From a virus: DNA of 21,767 nucleotides. Location: positions 1-21,767 of the IMG/VR virus record IMGVR_UViG_3300023178_000304. The stretch is one strand, 5' to 3'. Positions 1 to 10,600 of this stretch are shown one piece after another. The notes under the pieces were generated by a model. It was given only the letters and a program-made list of their open reading frames with translations, ran no database searches and was not told where the DNA came from. Position 1 is the first letter of the stretch; each line of letters opens with the position of its first letter. The position numbers and the translations under genes were made by a program.

Positions 1-1
1 T

Positions 2-823
2 GGTGATGTGGTTGACTTCACTGGTGATACTACAACATACTCACCAGAACTTGCATCTACATTTACTAACCTATTCACTACCATCTTTGGTAGACGATTG
101 GGAACAACAACAGATGGAACATCACTCAGAAGTAATCCAAATGAAGGAAGTTCAGAACATCTCTCTTCTGGTGTTAGGGAAGTTACTCTTACATCTGCTG
201 TTAGTGTTCGGTTCGCTGTTGCGAATACAACAACACAAGTCATGGGCCCAACCCTAGACTTGTTACCTAAGTATGCATTTGCAGTTCCGCCTTTGGAAAC
301 CTCTGAAAGAATCCCTCATTATCCAGGCATATATAGAACTGCAAGAAGTAATGATAATGATGCTGCATACTTTACTATAGATCAATTTGGACAGTATCGT
401 ATCAATGAAGTATCGGTTCGTTCAGACTATCGTTCAGATGAAGACTTCTCTGATACAAACGCTACATTTGATGATTCTATTTCTGAGAATCTTAGATTTG
501 ATTCTACGAATATCATTATTCCAGAATCAGCATATACAACAAAGATCAATGTCCCGCCACCAGGCGAGATTGTTGTTACAAAGGGTGCATTGATAAATGC
601 ATTTGATAATACATTTGTATCCTTTGATGCATCCAGACAGACTTTTGATGAGGAAGGTGTTCCTCTAGAAACTTCTGGTTCAATATACGCTTCATACGAT
701 GAAGATGCAGTTTCTTTTGATGAAACTGGTAACACATATGATGAAGGTGCGTCAAATCAATCGTTTGATACTTTAGCACTTTCCTTTGATGAAAACTCAA
801 CTACCTTTGACGAAACTGTATAA
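2..823 (+). CDS. C-terminal part of a virion structural protein with (S/T)(F/Y)DExxx repeats (5' truncated)
   Basis: The reading frame is open from the first complete codon at position 2, so the true start lies upstream; the first in-window ATG (8) has no ribosome site and need not be a start. About 273 residues are visible. The first two thirds look like an ordinary soluble structural domain (for example DLLPKYAFAVPPLETSERIP). The last 75 residues are low-complexity, with 7-residue units beginning (S/T/A)(F/Y)D: AFDNTFV, SFDASRQ, TFDEEGV, then SYDEDAV, SFDETGN, SFDTLAL, SFDENST and a terminal TFDETV. This part is strongly acidic. I do not recognise the family. Its place upstream of gp8 would fit a baseplate or fibre protein, possibly of the gp7 slot, but that is inference. 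The stop codon forms part of a perfect TATAAATA late promoter for the next gene. Confidence 0.75.
   Translation, partial: GDVVDFTGDTTTYSPELASTFTNLFTTIFGRRLGTTTDGTSLRSNPNEGSSEHLSSGVREVTLTSAVSVRFAVANTTTQVMGPTLDLLPKYAFAVPPLETSERIPHYPGIYRTARSNDNDAAYFTIDQFGQYRINEVSVRSDYRSDEDFSDTNATFDDSISENLRFDSTNIIIPESAYTTKINVPPPGEIVVTKGALINAFDNTFVSFDASRQTFDEEGVPLETSGSIYASYDEDAVSFDETGNTYDEGASNQSFDTLALSFDENSTTFDETV
599..820 (+). repeat. Coding repeat, 7-residue (S/T)(F/Y)DExxx units
   Basis: Three contiguous 21-nt units (AFDNTFV, SFDASRQ, TFDEEGV) are followed by a non-repeat spacer of about 10 residues and then six further units of 6-9 residues up to the stop codon. The core is TTTGATGA or TATGATGA. Two related FD motifs (TFDDS, RFDSTN) occur earlier, near 467-512. 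An aromatic-Asp-Glu position recurring every 7 residues suggests a regular beta or fibrous stem, or an acidic ion-binding strip; no function is established. Confidence 0.7.
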
Positions 824-826
824 ATA
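819..826 (+). promoter_or_regulatory. T4-type late promoter TATAAATA overlapping the upstream stop codon
   Basis: Exact match to the T4 late promoter -10 element. The TAA at 821-823 is the stop codon of the preceding gene. The motif ends 32 nt before the ATG at 859, and transcription would be expected to start about 5-7 nt downstream of it. A purine-rich ribosome site (AGGGGA, 845-850) lies in the resulting short leader. Confidence 0.75.
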
Positions 827-858
827 AAGGTATAATAACTTAATAGGGGAAACCAAAA

Positions 859-1548
859 ATGGCATATCAATCAATCGGGCGTGGAACTTCTGCGAATGAT
901 GGCACAGGTGACGATCTTCGCACTGGTGCGGGCAAAGTCAACGCCAACTTCGTAGAACTCTATACCCTCTTGGGTGACGGTTCTACCCTTAGTGCTGATC
1001 CTGTAGTTACAGAAGCAGCAACTCAAACACTAACAAACAAATCACTCACCTCTCCAACAATTACTGGAACTGGAGCAATCGCTGGAACATTTACTGGTAA
1101 TATCACAGGTGATGTAACTGGTAATGTTACTGGTGATTTAACTGGTGATGTGACAGGTAATGTTACTGGCGATTTAACTGGTAATGTTACAGGAAATATC
1201 ACAGGAAATATTACTGGCGATGTAACTGGTAATGTCACTGGCGATTTAACTGGTGATGTGACAGGTAATGTAACTGGTAATGTCACCGGCGATTTAACTG
1301 GTGATGTGACAGGTAATGTAACTGGTAATGTTGACGGTATCGTTGGTGGAACAACTCCTGCCGCTGGTTCATTTACAACAGTAAGTCTAAGTGATGCACT
1401 TCAACTTGCTGTATTTGCAGACGGAACTGCAAGGGATGCTGCAATTACTTCTCCTGCCGCTGGTATGTTATGTTTCGTATCAGACAACGGTTCTGCTGTT
1501 GCAAAGGCACAAGTATATGACGGTAGTGTATGGGTAGACTTACACTAA
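859..1548 (+). CDS. Tail fibre protein with a 20-unit GxxT tetrapeptide repeat
   Basis: Probable virion fibre protein, 229 residues. Residues 1-45 carry the motif NDGTGDDLRTGAGKVNANF followed by VELYTLLGDG, an N-terminal module common in fibre-like proteins of T4-like marine phages. Residues 80-159 are 20 consecutive four-residue units of the form G-(D/N)-(V/I/L)-T, the last being GNVD. Residues 160-229 contain GGTTPAAGSFTTVS, then a small C-terminal domain with TARDAAITSPAAGMLCF and QVYDGSVWVDL, also typical of phage fibres. The regular repeat implies a thin, elongated, probably trimeric beta-structured shaft between an attachment end and a tip. The start is set by AGGGGA at 845-850. The gene is first in a unit driven by the late promoter at 819. 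Assignment as a fibre rests on architecture; its exact position on the virion is unknown. Confidence 0.8.
   Translation: MAYQSIGRGTSANDGTGDDLRTGAGKVNANFVELYTLLGDGSTLSADPVVTEAATQTLTNKSLTSPTITGTGAIAGTFTGNITGDVTGNVTGDLTGDVTGNVTGDLTGNVTGNITGNITGDVTGNVTGDLTGDVTGNVTGNVTGDLTGDVTGNVTGNVDGIVGGTTPAAGSFTTVSLSDALQLAVFADGTARDAAITSPAAGMLCFVSDNGSAVAKAQVYDGSVWVDLH
1096..1335 (+). repeat. 12-bp tandem coding repeat (20 units, G-(D/N)-(V/I/L)-T)
   Basis: Twenty in-frame 12-nt units such as GGTGATGTAACT, GGTAATGTTACT and GGCGATTTAACT. Larger blocks recur: D-V-T-G-N-V-T-G-D-L-T appears several times with near-identical DNA, which suggests expansion by unequal exchange or slippage. Any change by whole units keeps the frame and would alter shaft length. 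Confidence 0.9.
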
Positions 1549-1566
1549 GATTTAGGATAGAGAACT

Positions 1567-2787
1567 ATGGCAATTGATAAAATTACAGCAACTGGAATTG
1601 CAGACGGAACAATTGATACAGCGGATATTGCTGACGGTTCAGTTGACTTAGTAAAACTATCTGCAACTGGAACTAAGGATGCAACCACATATCTTCGTGG
1701 AGACAATACATTCTCTGCATTATCTACCACACTTGCTGGACTAGATGATGTTACAGTAGATACAAGTGACCCCACATATAGCGAAAATATTGCTGGCGCT
1801 TCAGTTGGACACCTTTGGGTAAACTCTACTTCTGGTGAAGTATTTGTATTAACTGATGCAACAACAAACGCAAATGAATGGACAAACATTGGTGATGGAA
1901 CTGGCAGCATTGCACCCCCATATACCATAGATTATCTTATGGTTGCCGGTGGAGCTTCTAGTGGCGCCACGGGTGGCGGCGGAGGCGGTGGATTGGTAGA
2001 ATCCAATTTAACTGCTTCTGTTGGAACAGTGTTTACAATCACAGTTGGTGCTGGAGGGTCTGGCACAGGCGGTGGCGGTTCTTCTTCAAACGGTAATGAT
2101 GGTGGTTCTTCCACATTAACATCTGTTGCAACTACTATCTTGGGTGGTGGCTACGGTGGTGGTGGTGACCGTGTTGGTGGCAATGGAGGTTCTGGTGGTG
2201 GTGCTGGTGCTGATGGTGCTGGTCAACAGGGTGGCTCTGGAACAGTTGGACAAGGCAATGACGGTGGTAACTCAACTGCGAATGGTGCTGGAACTGCATT
2301 TGCTGGTGGTGGCGGCGGAGGTGCTGGTGCCGCTGGTAGTAATGGTTCTAGTGGTTCTGTTGCTGGTGCCGGCGGTAATGGTGCAATCTCAACAATTATT
2401 ACTGCTGCTAATGCAACGACTTATTCTGTTGGAGAAGTATCTGGTTCTGATGTATACTACGCTGCTGGTGGCGGCGGCGGTGCCTATATCCTAAACAGCG
2501 CTGGAACAAGAGCGCTTGGAGGAATAGGCGGCGGCGGTGACGGCGGAACAAATGGAATCGACTCTACTGCTGGAGTAGACAATACTGGTGGTGGTGCCGG
2601 TGGACAGGGTAATAATTCTTCTGGTGTTGGACAAGGAACTAGAAAAGATGGTGGTGATGGAGTTACTATTCTGAAGATGCCAGACGCAAGATTTTCTGGA
2701 ACTTATACTGGTTCTTCTGTAGAATCGTTTGTTCAAGGTTCTGATAGAATTTTAATTTTCAAATCATCTGGAACATATACGGCGTAA
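1567..2787 (+). CDS. Glycine-rich tail fibre / adhesin protein
   Basis: Probable receptor-binding fibre, 406 residues. The N-terminus (MAIDKITATGIADGTIDTADIADGSVDLVKL) contains the 'DGTIxTAxIAxGSVxxxKL' linker seen in marine phage fibres. Residues 75-110 (GHLWVNSTSGEVFVLTDATTNANEW) resemble small fibre modules. Residues 125 to about 360 are extremely glycine-rich with many runs of 4-7 Gly, starting at YLMVAGG. The last 45 residues (DGVTILKMPDARF to FKSSGTYTA) form a closing domain. Glycine-rich segments of this sort form stacked polyglycine-II helices in the gp38 adhesin of Salmonella phage S16; a similar fold and receptor contact role here is inference. The ribosome site is AGGA at 1554-1557. 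It is the second gene of the 819 unit. A related glycine-rich tip occurs in the gene at 20360. Confidence 0.8.
   Translation: MAIDKITATGIADGTIDTADIADGSVDLVKLSATGTKDATTYLRGDNTFSALSTTLAGLDDVTVDTSDPTYSENIAGASVGHLWVNSTSGEVFVLTDATTNANEWTNIGDGTGSIAPPYTIDYLMVAGGASSGATGGGGGGGLVESNLTASVGTVFTITVGAGGSGTGGGGSSSNGNDGGSSTLTSVATTILGGGYGGGGDRVGGNGGSGGGAGADGAGQQGGSGTVGQGNDGGNSTANGAGTAFAGGGGGGAGAAGSNGSSGSVAGAGGNGAISTIITAANATTYSVGEVSGSDVYYAAGGGGGAYILNSAGTRALGGIGGGGDGGTNGIDSTAGVDNTGGGAGGQGNNSSGVGQGTRKDGGDGVTILKMPDARFSGTYTGSSVESFVQGSDRILIFKSSGTYTA
1939..2655 (+). repeat. Glycine-rich low-complexity coding region
   Basis: Dense GGT/GGC/GGA codons encode many Gly runs separated by short Ala/Ser/Asn spacers, raising local GC well above the rest of the window. 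The overlapping ORFs in other frames (for example 1932-2114 and 2126-2494) are by-products of this composition. Confidence 0.85.
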
Positions 2788-2799
2788 GGAGAATATATA

Positions 2800-3120
2800 A
2801 TGTCACATTTTGCAAAAGTAGTAAACGGTATTGTAACAAATGTTATTGTTGCAGACCAAGATTTTATTGATAATATGCTTGATACATCACCTGGCAGATG
2901 GATTGAAACATTCAAAGATAGAAGTCAAAGAAAAAATTATGCTGGTATAGGGTTTTCATACGACCTTGATAGAGATGCGTTTATCCCACCAAAACCATAT
3001 GCGTCTTGGACACTGGATGAGGATACTTGTGATTGGGAGCCTCCAGTTGCACATCCTGGCGATGGGGCATATAATTGGAATGAAGAAACCCAGACTTGGG
3101 ATGCTGTAGAAGCAGAATAA
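2800..3120 (+). CDS. Small conserved phage protein of unknown function
   Basis: A 106-residue protein beginning MSHFAKVVNGIVTNVIVADQ, with RKNYAGIGFSYDLDRDAFIP in the middle and a tryptophan-rich acidic C-terminus (YASWTLDEDTCDWEPP, then YNWNEETQTWDAVEAE). I recognise this pattern from hypothetical proteins of T4-like cyanophages, where it is found near fibre and baseplate genes, but I know of no established function. It follows the glycine-rich fibre by 12 nt, and AAGGAG at 2786-2791 overlaps that gene's stop codon, so the two are co-translated. It closes the 819 transcription unit. A virion component or a fibre-assembly partner are both possible. The stop codon lies inside the next late promoter motif. 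Confidence 0.75.
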   Translation: MSHFAKVVNGIVTNVIVADQDFIDNMLDTSPGRWIETFKDRSQRKNYAGIGFSYDLDRDAFIPPKPYASWTLDEDTCDWEPPVAHPGDGAYNWNEETQTWDAVEAE

Positions 3121-3123
3121 ATA
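3116..3123 (+). promoter_or_regulatory. Late promoter AATAAATA upstream of gp8
   Basis: Matches the NATAAATA late motif of T4-like cyanophages (one base off TATAAATA). The TAA at 3118-3120 is the stop codon of the upstream gene. It lies 18 nt before the gp8 ATG, which would give a very short leader containing AGGAAA (3131-3136). Confidence 0.65.
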
Positions 3124-3141
3124 ATATTATAGGAAAAAACA

Positions 3142-4656
3142 ATGGCAGCGATTATTACTGAAAAATTCAGACAACATAATGCAGAACAGTTCTACGAGTC
3201 ATTCTCTGAGGCTGCTGCATCAACATACTATTTGTTCATTGGTAAGAGTTCACCTTTTACCACATCAACATCTGGTGGCGATGACAACTCCCCCCCAACT
3301 CCAAAGGATATTGTAACTGTAGACTTTTACAAATGGGATTCAATGCTCGCTGCCAAATTGATCTCATCTGCTGATGTGTCTTATGTTATACCTCGCAGAG
3401 ATTGGACAAACTCAACAACATACGATATGTATGAACATGATGTAAGTGCGTCAAATACCGCTACATCTGGAGCAACAAGTTTATATGATTCTACATTCTA
3501 CTTTATGACTTCTGAATATAGAATCTACAAAGTGCTTGACAATAATAACGGAACAGCATATAGTGGTGTAGAACCTACATCCGAAACTACAGTTCCTTTT
3601 GAATTGGGTGGTTATACTTTGCAGTATATGTATAAACTAACCACTTCACAAATTCAGAAGTTCGTTACTAATGATTTTATTCCAGTAGTAACTGATGGTG
3701 CGGTATCTTCTGCTGCTGTAAATGGTGCAATTGATACTGTTCGTGTTACTGGTGGTTCTGGTTACTCAGACACAAATGGCGATGATGGTGCCGGTGGTGG
3801 TGCTGGAACAGGCCCATACTATTATGCTCCTATCACTGGAGATGGTTCTGGTGGTGTAGTAAAAATTAAAGTAGTGGGTGGTGCAATTGCAGCGCAAGGT
3901 TCTGCTGGAACAACTGTTCCTTCTGGAACTGCTGGAACAAACTACACATTCGCAAATGTAGATTTGTCTGATGTGTATGCTGACTCTGGACTAACCGTAT
4001 CTGTAAACATCGGTTCTGGAACTGGTGGTGCAGTTCAACCAATCATTTCACCAAAGGGTGGACATGGGTTTGATGCTGTATCAGAACTAGGTGGGCATTA
4101 TGTGATGATGAACACCAAACTAGAACAGGCAGAAGGTGATGATGTCACAGTCGCAAACGACTTTAGAGAAGTTGGTATCGTAAAAGACCCATACAACTAT
4201 GGAACGACTACTGTTTCTACTGCATCGACTCGTAGACAATCCTTTGCAGTTCTAATGTCATCTGCCCCAACAGTTGCTTATGAGATTGACGAAAAGATTA
4301 CACAGTCAACAACTGGTGCTGTAGGTAGAGTTGTTGAATGGGATTCGACAAACAATATCCTATATTACCAACAGGAACAGTGGACGAATTATGGTTTGGA
4401 TGCTGATGGTTATGTTACTGCATTTAGTGGTGCAAACACAATCACTGGTTCAAACTCTGGTGCTGCTACAGTTCCTTCTTCTAATGCAAGTGATAATGTA
4501 ACTCTTGCTGGTGGAACAGTTCTTACATTTACTAGTGGATATGCAAATCCAGAACTAGAACCAAATAGTGGTTCTATTCTATATGTAGAAAACAGACGCC
4601 CAATTTCTCGTGCATCTGACCAAACTGAAGACATCAAAATCGTAGTGGAATTTTAA
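3142..4656 (+). CDS. gp8: Baseplate wedge subunit gp8 (T4-like, enlarged)
   Basis: Homologue of T4 gp8, a dimeric subunit of the baseplate wedge that binds gp7, gp10 and other wedge proteins. The protein has 504 residues against about 334 in T4. Near the N-terminus are ITEKFR and YYLFIGKSSPF; residues 83-88 are IPRRDW, matching the VIPRRDW of T4 gp8; residues 481-504 (YVENRRPISRASDQTEDIKI, then VVEF) match the T4 C-terminus YMENRPPI...DQTEEINI. The extra length is mostly a glycine-rich segment around residues 200-310 and an ISPKGGHGFDAVSELGGHYV region that I recall from cyanophage gp8 proteins. The start is supported by AGGAAA 6 nt upstream. It is the first gene of a unit with the DUF4815 protein and the small coiled-coil gene. 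Confidence 0.9.
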   Translation: MAAIITEKFRQHNAEQFYESFSEAAASTYYLFIGKSSPFTTSTSGGDDNSPPTPKDIVTVDFYKWDSMLAAKLISSADVSYVIPRRDWTNSTTYDMYEHDVSASNTATSGATSLYDSTFYFMTSEYRIYKVLDNNNGTAYSGVEPTSETTVPFELGGYTLQYMYKLTTSQIQKFVTNDFIPVVTDGAVSSAAVNGAIDTVRVTGGSGYSDTNGDDGAGGGAGTGPYYYAPITGDGSGGVVKIKVVGGAIAAQGSAGTTVPSGTAGTNYTFANVDLSDVYADSGLTVSVNIGSGTGGAVQPIISPKGGHGFDAVSELGGHYVMMNTKLEQAEGDDVTVANDFREVGIVKDPYNYGTTTVSTASTRRQSFAVLMSSAPTVAYEIDEKITQSTTGAVGRVVEWDSTNNILYYQQEQWTNYGLDADGYVTAFSGANTITGSNSGAATVPSSNASDNVTLAGGTVLTFTSGYANPELEPNSGSILYVENRRPISRASDQTEDIKIVVEF

Positions 4657-4659
4657 GAC

Positions 4660-7600
4660 ATGGAAAAAACTAATCTGAATGTAGCGCCATACTATGATGA
4701 CTTTGCTGAAGACAAAGACTTTCATAGGGTTCTCTTTCGTCCTGGCTTTGCTGTTCAGGCAAGAGAACTAACACAACTTCAGAGTATTCTACAAAACCAA
4801 ATTGAAAAGCATGGACGCCATGTTTTCAAAGAAGGCACAGTGGTTATCCCTGGCGCTGTTGGTTTTACAAATGAATACTATGCTGTTAAGTTAAAGTCAA
4901 CACTTTCGTCATCTGATATTAGTGGACAGATTCAAGATTATGTTGGTAAGAGAATTACTGGAACAACCTCTGGTGTTGTTGCAGAAGTTATTCAGGCAGT
5001 TGCTGCAACCACAGATGATCCTATCACACTTTATGTTAAGTATGTTAAAACTGGTTCTGATAATGTTACGACAACATTTTCAGACGGTGAGAGAATCTCT
5101 GCAAACGGAACAGTAGGTTCTTTTGGTTCGGGTGTTGATTCTGCTGAGTTACTCACAACTGATGCAACTGCAACTGGTTCTTCTGCAAACATTGAAGAGG
5201 GTGTTTACTTTGTTCGTGGACACTTTGTTCGGGTTGCACAACAAAGATTGGTTCTAGACAAGTATACCAACTCACCATCTTATCGTATTGGTTTGTCAAT
5301 TACTGAAGCACTGGAAACGCCAGAAGAAGATGGTTCACTTTTAGATAACGCACAAGGAACATCTAATGTAAACGCAAAGGGCGCTCATCGTCTAAAGTTT
5401 ACTTTGACTCTTGCGAAACTTTCTCTTAACTCTACGGATGACGAAAACTTTGTAGAACTCATTAGAGTTAATCAAGGTGTTCTTCAAGAGAAGGCAAGAA
5501 ATACAGAATACTCAGTTCTAGGAGAAACATTTGCTCGTAGAACTTATGATGAATCTGGTGACTACACGGTTCGTGACTTCCAGTTAGATATTCGTGAATC
5601 TGCAAACGATGGTTTGAATAACGGTATCTTTTCTATAGGTGCAACGACTGACGATGGTAATATTGCTAGTAATGAGTTTCTTACTATGCAAGTATCGCCA
5701 GGCAAGGCATATGTTCGTGGTTATGAAATCGAAACAATTGGCCCAAAATATTTGGACATTCCTAAACCTAGAACTTTCCAAAACTTTAATGCTGCTGTTA
5801 CTCCAGTTGAAGTTGGTAACTATGTGGTTGTTAATAATGTGCATGGTTCTCCAGAAATCTCTCCTTTTATCTCTGGTGAGATTGATGAACCATATCGTGA
5901 AATTGCATTGTATGACCAACAGACTTCTTCTCGTGGAACTGCCAGTGGTAATAAGATAGGTTTTGCTCGTGCAAGAGCGTTTGAACATTTTGAGAATAAC
6001 ACTGGAACAGGTGTAGACCTTCTTGCAGATTCAACAAACACAGATACAAAATTTAAGTTATATCTTTTTGACATTCGTATGTTCACAGAACTTACAATGT
6101 CTGGCACGCCCTCTGCATTAACAACTGGTGCAAAAGTTACTGGTGTTCAGTCTGGTGCATATGGTTATGTTGCATCTGCTTCAACTGGAACAAAGATTGT
6201 TGTAACTTCTGTTGTTGGTTCTTTCTATGATGGTGAGAGTCTCTTCTCTACATCTTCCACTGAAACAGATGAAATCATTGAAGATTCTGGCAATACTGAT
6301 TTGACAATTTCATCAATCACTTCAAATGATTTTAGTTCTGTAAAACAAGTATACATGAATGACCCAGATGTTGGTGATCCAGACTTCAGTGCTGATATTG
6401 ATTTGGATAACGATGTTACTCTTGCTGGTCTAGTTTCATGGTCAACTGGAACAACCGTTGATGGTTTCCAAACAGACTTTACTGTTCAATTGAAGATTGG
6501 GGATATTATTGCTCTACCAACTGGTGCTGGCGGTGCATTGGAAGAAAGAAGGGTAACTGCTGTAAACAGTTCAACTGAAATTGATGTTGATGTTGCGTTT
6601 ACTAATGCGGTTACTTCTGTTACTGCAACAAGAAAAAGAGCACAACTTAAAGACCAAAATAAAAACATTCTTCTTCGTAAGTTACAAAAGAATGCTATCA
6701 AAACTCTTAAAACAGAAACCAATAATGGTATCTCTGATACTCAAGTAACTATCCGCCGTTCGTTTGCAGACACATCTAGTGCTGCTGGACAGGTGACATT
6801 TACTGCTGGTTCAAATGAAACATTCAATTCGGTTGATAATGAAGATTATGTATTGTCTGTTATCACTGCTGGTTCTGGTGGTTCTGCTCTCGCTGGTGAC
6901 ATCGTAAACCTTAACAGTTCTAATGTTACTGTTAGTGGTGCTGGAACTGGAACTGTTTCCATAACATCTGCATCTATATTAGGTAATGGTGCAGAGGTTC
7001 GTTTGATTACTACTGTAACAAGAACTGTTGTAAACGAAAAATCAAAAACTAGAAATCGTATGCATCAAGTGTTGGTGGATAACGATGGTATTGCTGGTGG
7101 AGCACAATATGGAACTTCTGCTCACCACAAAGAGATTTCTTTGGGTGTTGCAGACATTCACAAATTATATGCAATCTACGAATCTGTAGATGATTCTACC
7201 GATCCTGTTCTACCTCAATGGTCAGTAACAGGTGCCACTGGTGTATTTACTAAAGGTGAATTGATAACTGGTGGGACATCTGGTGCGATTGCAAGAATTA
7301 TTAACCCACAAACACCAATCACATTTATTCCAGTAAATAATCTAACATTCAGTATGGGAGAAACAATTACTGGTGCAGAGAGTGGTGAGTCTGCTACTCT
7401 AGATGTATTTACTGCTGGTGATACAAACATTACCAATAACTTTACACTAGATACTGGACAAAGAGATAACTACTACGATCACGGTAGACTTGTTCGTAAA
7501 CCAGGCACTGTTGCTCCTAGTGGCAAACTTCTAATTGTCTTTGATTATTTCGATCATGGAACTGGAGACTTCTTTACTGTAGACTCTTATAGTCAGATTG

Positions 7601-10600
7601 ATTACTCAGAGATTCCAACCTACACTGCTACTCGTGTTGATCCAGAGGTTTCAGAACCAACTGGTGAATACGACTTGCGTGATGCAGTTGACTTTAGACC
7701 TCGTATTGCAGATGCATATAGTTCGTCTGCTGCAACTTTACAAAATCAGAGTGTATATAAAGTTACTGATTTTACCTTTAACTTTGAGAACCGTTCCTTT
7801 GCTGGAAGTGGTTCTTCTACATCAAATATTCCTAAAGACAATTCTAACTTTGTATATGATTTCGATTTCTATGTTGCTAGAATTGATATGTTGTTCTTAA
7901 CATCTGCTGGGGAATTTAGAATTATTAGTGGCGCTCCTGCTGAAGAACCTGTCCCGCCTAAGGGATTGGATAATGCAATGAAACTTGCTCAGATTGAGTT
8001 GCGTCCATATATTATTGATCTTACTGATGCAACATTCAACAAGTTTAATAATCGTAGATATACAATGCGTGACATTGGTAAGTTGGAAACACGCATTAAC
8101 AATATGGAATACTATACTGCGCTTAACCTTTTGGAAAAGGATGCACAGTCTCTAGAAATTCAAGATGCAAATGGACTGAATAGATTTAAGTCTGGTTTTG
8201 TGGTTGATAACTTTGCTGGTCATGCAACTGGTGATGTTAGACACCCAGACTATAGAAACTCTATTGACATGACTGCAAAGGAACTTCGCCCACAATACTA
8301 CATGAAGGGCGTTTCTCTTATTGAAGAAAACACTACGGATGCAGAAAGAAGTGTAGATCAGTATCAAAAAACTGGTGATATTCTTTCTCTTCCATACGAA
8401 CATACAATTGCGGTTGAACAACCATATGCATCTCGTGTTGAGAATCTAAACCCTGTTCTTTCTTTCTCATGGGCGGGTATCTGTAAACTAACTCCATCTG
8501 GTGATGAGTGGTTTGAGGTGAACAGACTTCCAGATATTATTATCAACAGAGAAGGAAACTTTGATACCGTTATGGCACAAAACCGTAACGCTCTAGGAAC
8601 AGTATGGAACGCATGGCAAACTCAGTGGAGTGGAACAACTACAACAAGCACTCTACCTCTTTGGTGGACTGCATCTATTCGTGCATCGAATGGACGCCCT
8701 GCTATTGTTAGAAGAACTTTAACTCAAGAACAAGGAACTCAGACAAGAACTGGTGTTCAGACTTCTGTGGTTGCACAGATTGATACAGAATCTTTGGGTG
8801 AAAGACTTTTATCACAGGCACTTATTCCATTCATTCGTGCAAGGAATGTTACCTTTAGTGTAACTGGTATGAAACCTCTTACTAGAGTATATCCATTCTT
8901 TGATAAGAATAATGTTAGTGCTTATGTAACTCCAGACGGTGGTTCGTTGGGTGGAAACCTTGTGACATCTGCTGCTGGAAAAATTTCTGGTGTATTCTCT
9001 ATACCAGATCCAAACAATAATAGTAATCCTCGTTTCAGAACTGGTGATAGAGTTTTTAGACTTACATCAGATGCTCAAAACGGTGAAGAGAATGTAGAGA
9101 CATTCGCACAGGCAACATATTCTGCAACTGGTATCTTGAATACAATTCAAGAAACAATTATTGCTACTCGTAATGCAAGAGTAGAAGTTAGAAATGTATC
9201 TGACACACGGGCAACCACAAGAACTATTTCTCAAAGAAATGATGTTGTTGGTTGGTGGGATCCGCTTGCACAGTCATTCATGCCTCAGGCAACTGGTGGG
9301 GAATATCTCACTAAGGTAGATGTTTTCTTTGCACAAAAAGATGATGACTTGCCTGTTACACTACAGATTCGTGAAATGCAGAACGGCTATCCAACTACTA
9401 AGGTTCTTCCTTTTGCATCTAAAACTTTGCCTCCATATTTTGATGGAACAGTTTCAATGACTGCTGGTTCTACTACGGTAACTGGTTCTGGAACTACATT
9501 TACTGTAGATTATAAAGTTGGTGATGAGATTCAGATTGAAGGCGCCTATGTTAGTGGTGGCACTCATTGTGTGGAAATTGTGTCAATTGACAGTGATACA
9601 TCTATGACAGTTAGTGATACAGCATTTACAACGGTATCAGGCGCTAAGTATGGACTTCCAACAAATGATAGTTTGGGAAGGCCTGAAGGTTCTGTGCCAA
9701 CAACATTCCATTTTGACGAACCAGTATATGTGAAGGATGGTGTAGAATATTGTATCGTCCTCTTTACAGATTCAAACAAATATCTTACATGGATTTCTCG
9801 TATGGGAGAAACTGATGTTGGTGGCAATCGTATGATTTCAGAACAACCATACTTGGGTGTTCTGTTTAAGTCACAGAACAATACCACTTGGACTGCATAT
9901 GATTTTGAAGATTTGAAGTTTACATTGTATCGTGCAAAATTTGATACATCAAAAACTGGTATTATCACATTAACAAACGATGAACTTCCAGTTGCTAAAT
10001 TGGAATCCAATCCTATTAGAACTGTGAGTGGCGATAGTAAGGTTAGAGTGTTCCATAGAAATCACAATATGCACTCATCTTCTAACAATGTTATCATTAC
10101 AAATGTTAAGTCTGGAATTGATTCTTCTCTTAATGGTGCAATTCTTGCTGCAGATACAACACTCTCATTGACAAGTTCAACTGGTTGGCCAACTTCTGGA
10201 ACTGTATACTTGAAGATAAACAATGAGGTGATGTCTGGAACTATCTCTGGAACTTCTGTAACTGCAATAAGTCGTGGTGTAGAAGGTTCTGCTGTTGATC
10301 ATGCAGATGGTTCTGAAGTTCTTCTCTACCAGATTAACGGTATTCCTTTGACAGAAGTTAATAAGACACACACTACAATCGGTGATATTAGAGTTGACTC
10401 GTATACAATTTCAACATCTACTTCTGCTACATCTTCTGGTGTAAGTGGTGGTGTTGAGGCAACTGCAACAGAAAATGCTCAGATGGATGTGTTGCAAACT
10501 CTTGTTCCAACAATCGAACATCCAAACACATTACTTACTTCAAAAACATTATCAACATCTGGAACTTCTGTATCTGGTAATCAGACATCGTTTACAAAAC

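Noticed and set aside
1023-1286. Reverse-strand ORF rich in LPVTSPV repeats
   Set aside because: It is the antisense image of the 12-nt GxxT repeat, has no ribosome site, and conflicts with an all-plus-strand late operon.
1096-1335. Possible CRISPR-like array
   Set aside because: The 12-nt units are contiguous, in frame and without unique spacers; they encode a protein repeat.
2126-2494. Overlapping plus-strand ORF of Val/Leu-rich composition
   Set aside because: A frame-shifted shadow of the glycine-rich region (GGT read as GTG/TGG); it has no independent start signal.
3290-3296. Run of seven C in gp8 as a possible frameshift site
   Set aside because: The gp8 frame is continuous to its conserved C-terminus, and no alternative frame continues into a meaningful product. 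A sequencing or slippage artefact cannot be excluded, but there is nothing to support programmed shifting.
9564-10010. Reverse-strand ORF of 148 residues, and similar ones at 5584-5988 and 1545-1928
   Set aside because: They lie wholly inside or largely across strongly supported plus-strand structural genes and show no recognisable domain or ribosome site.
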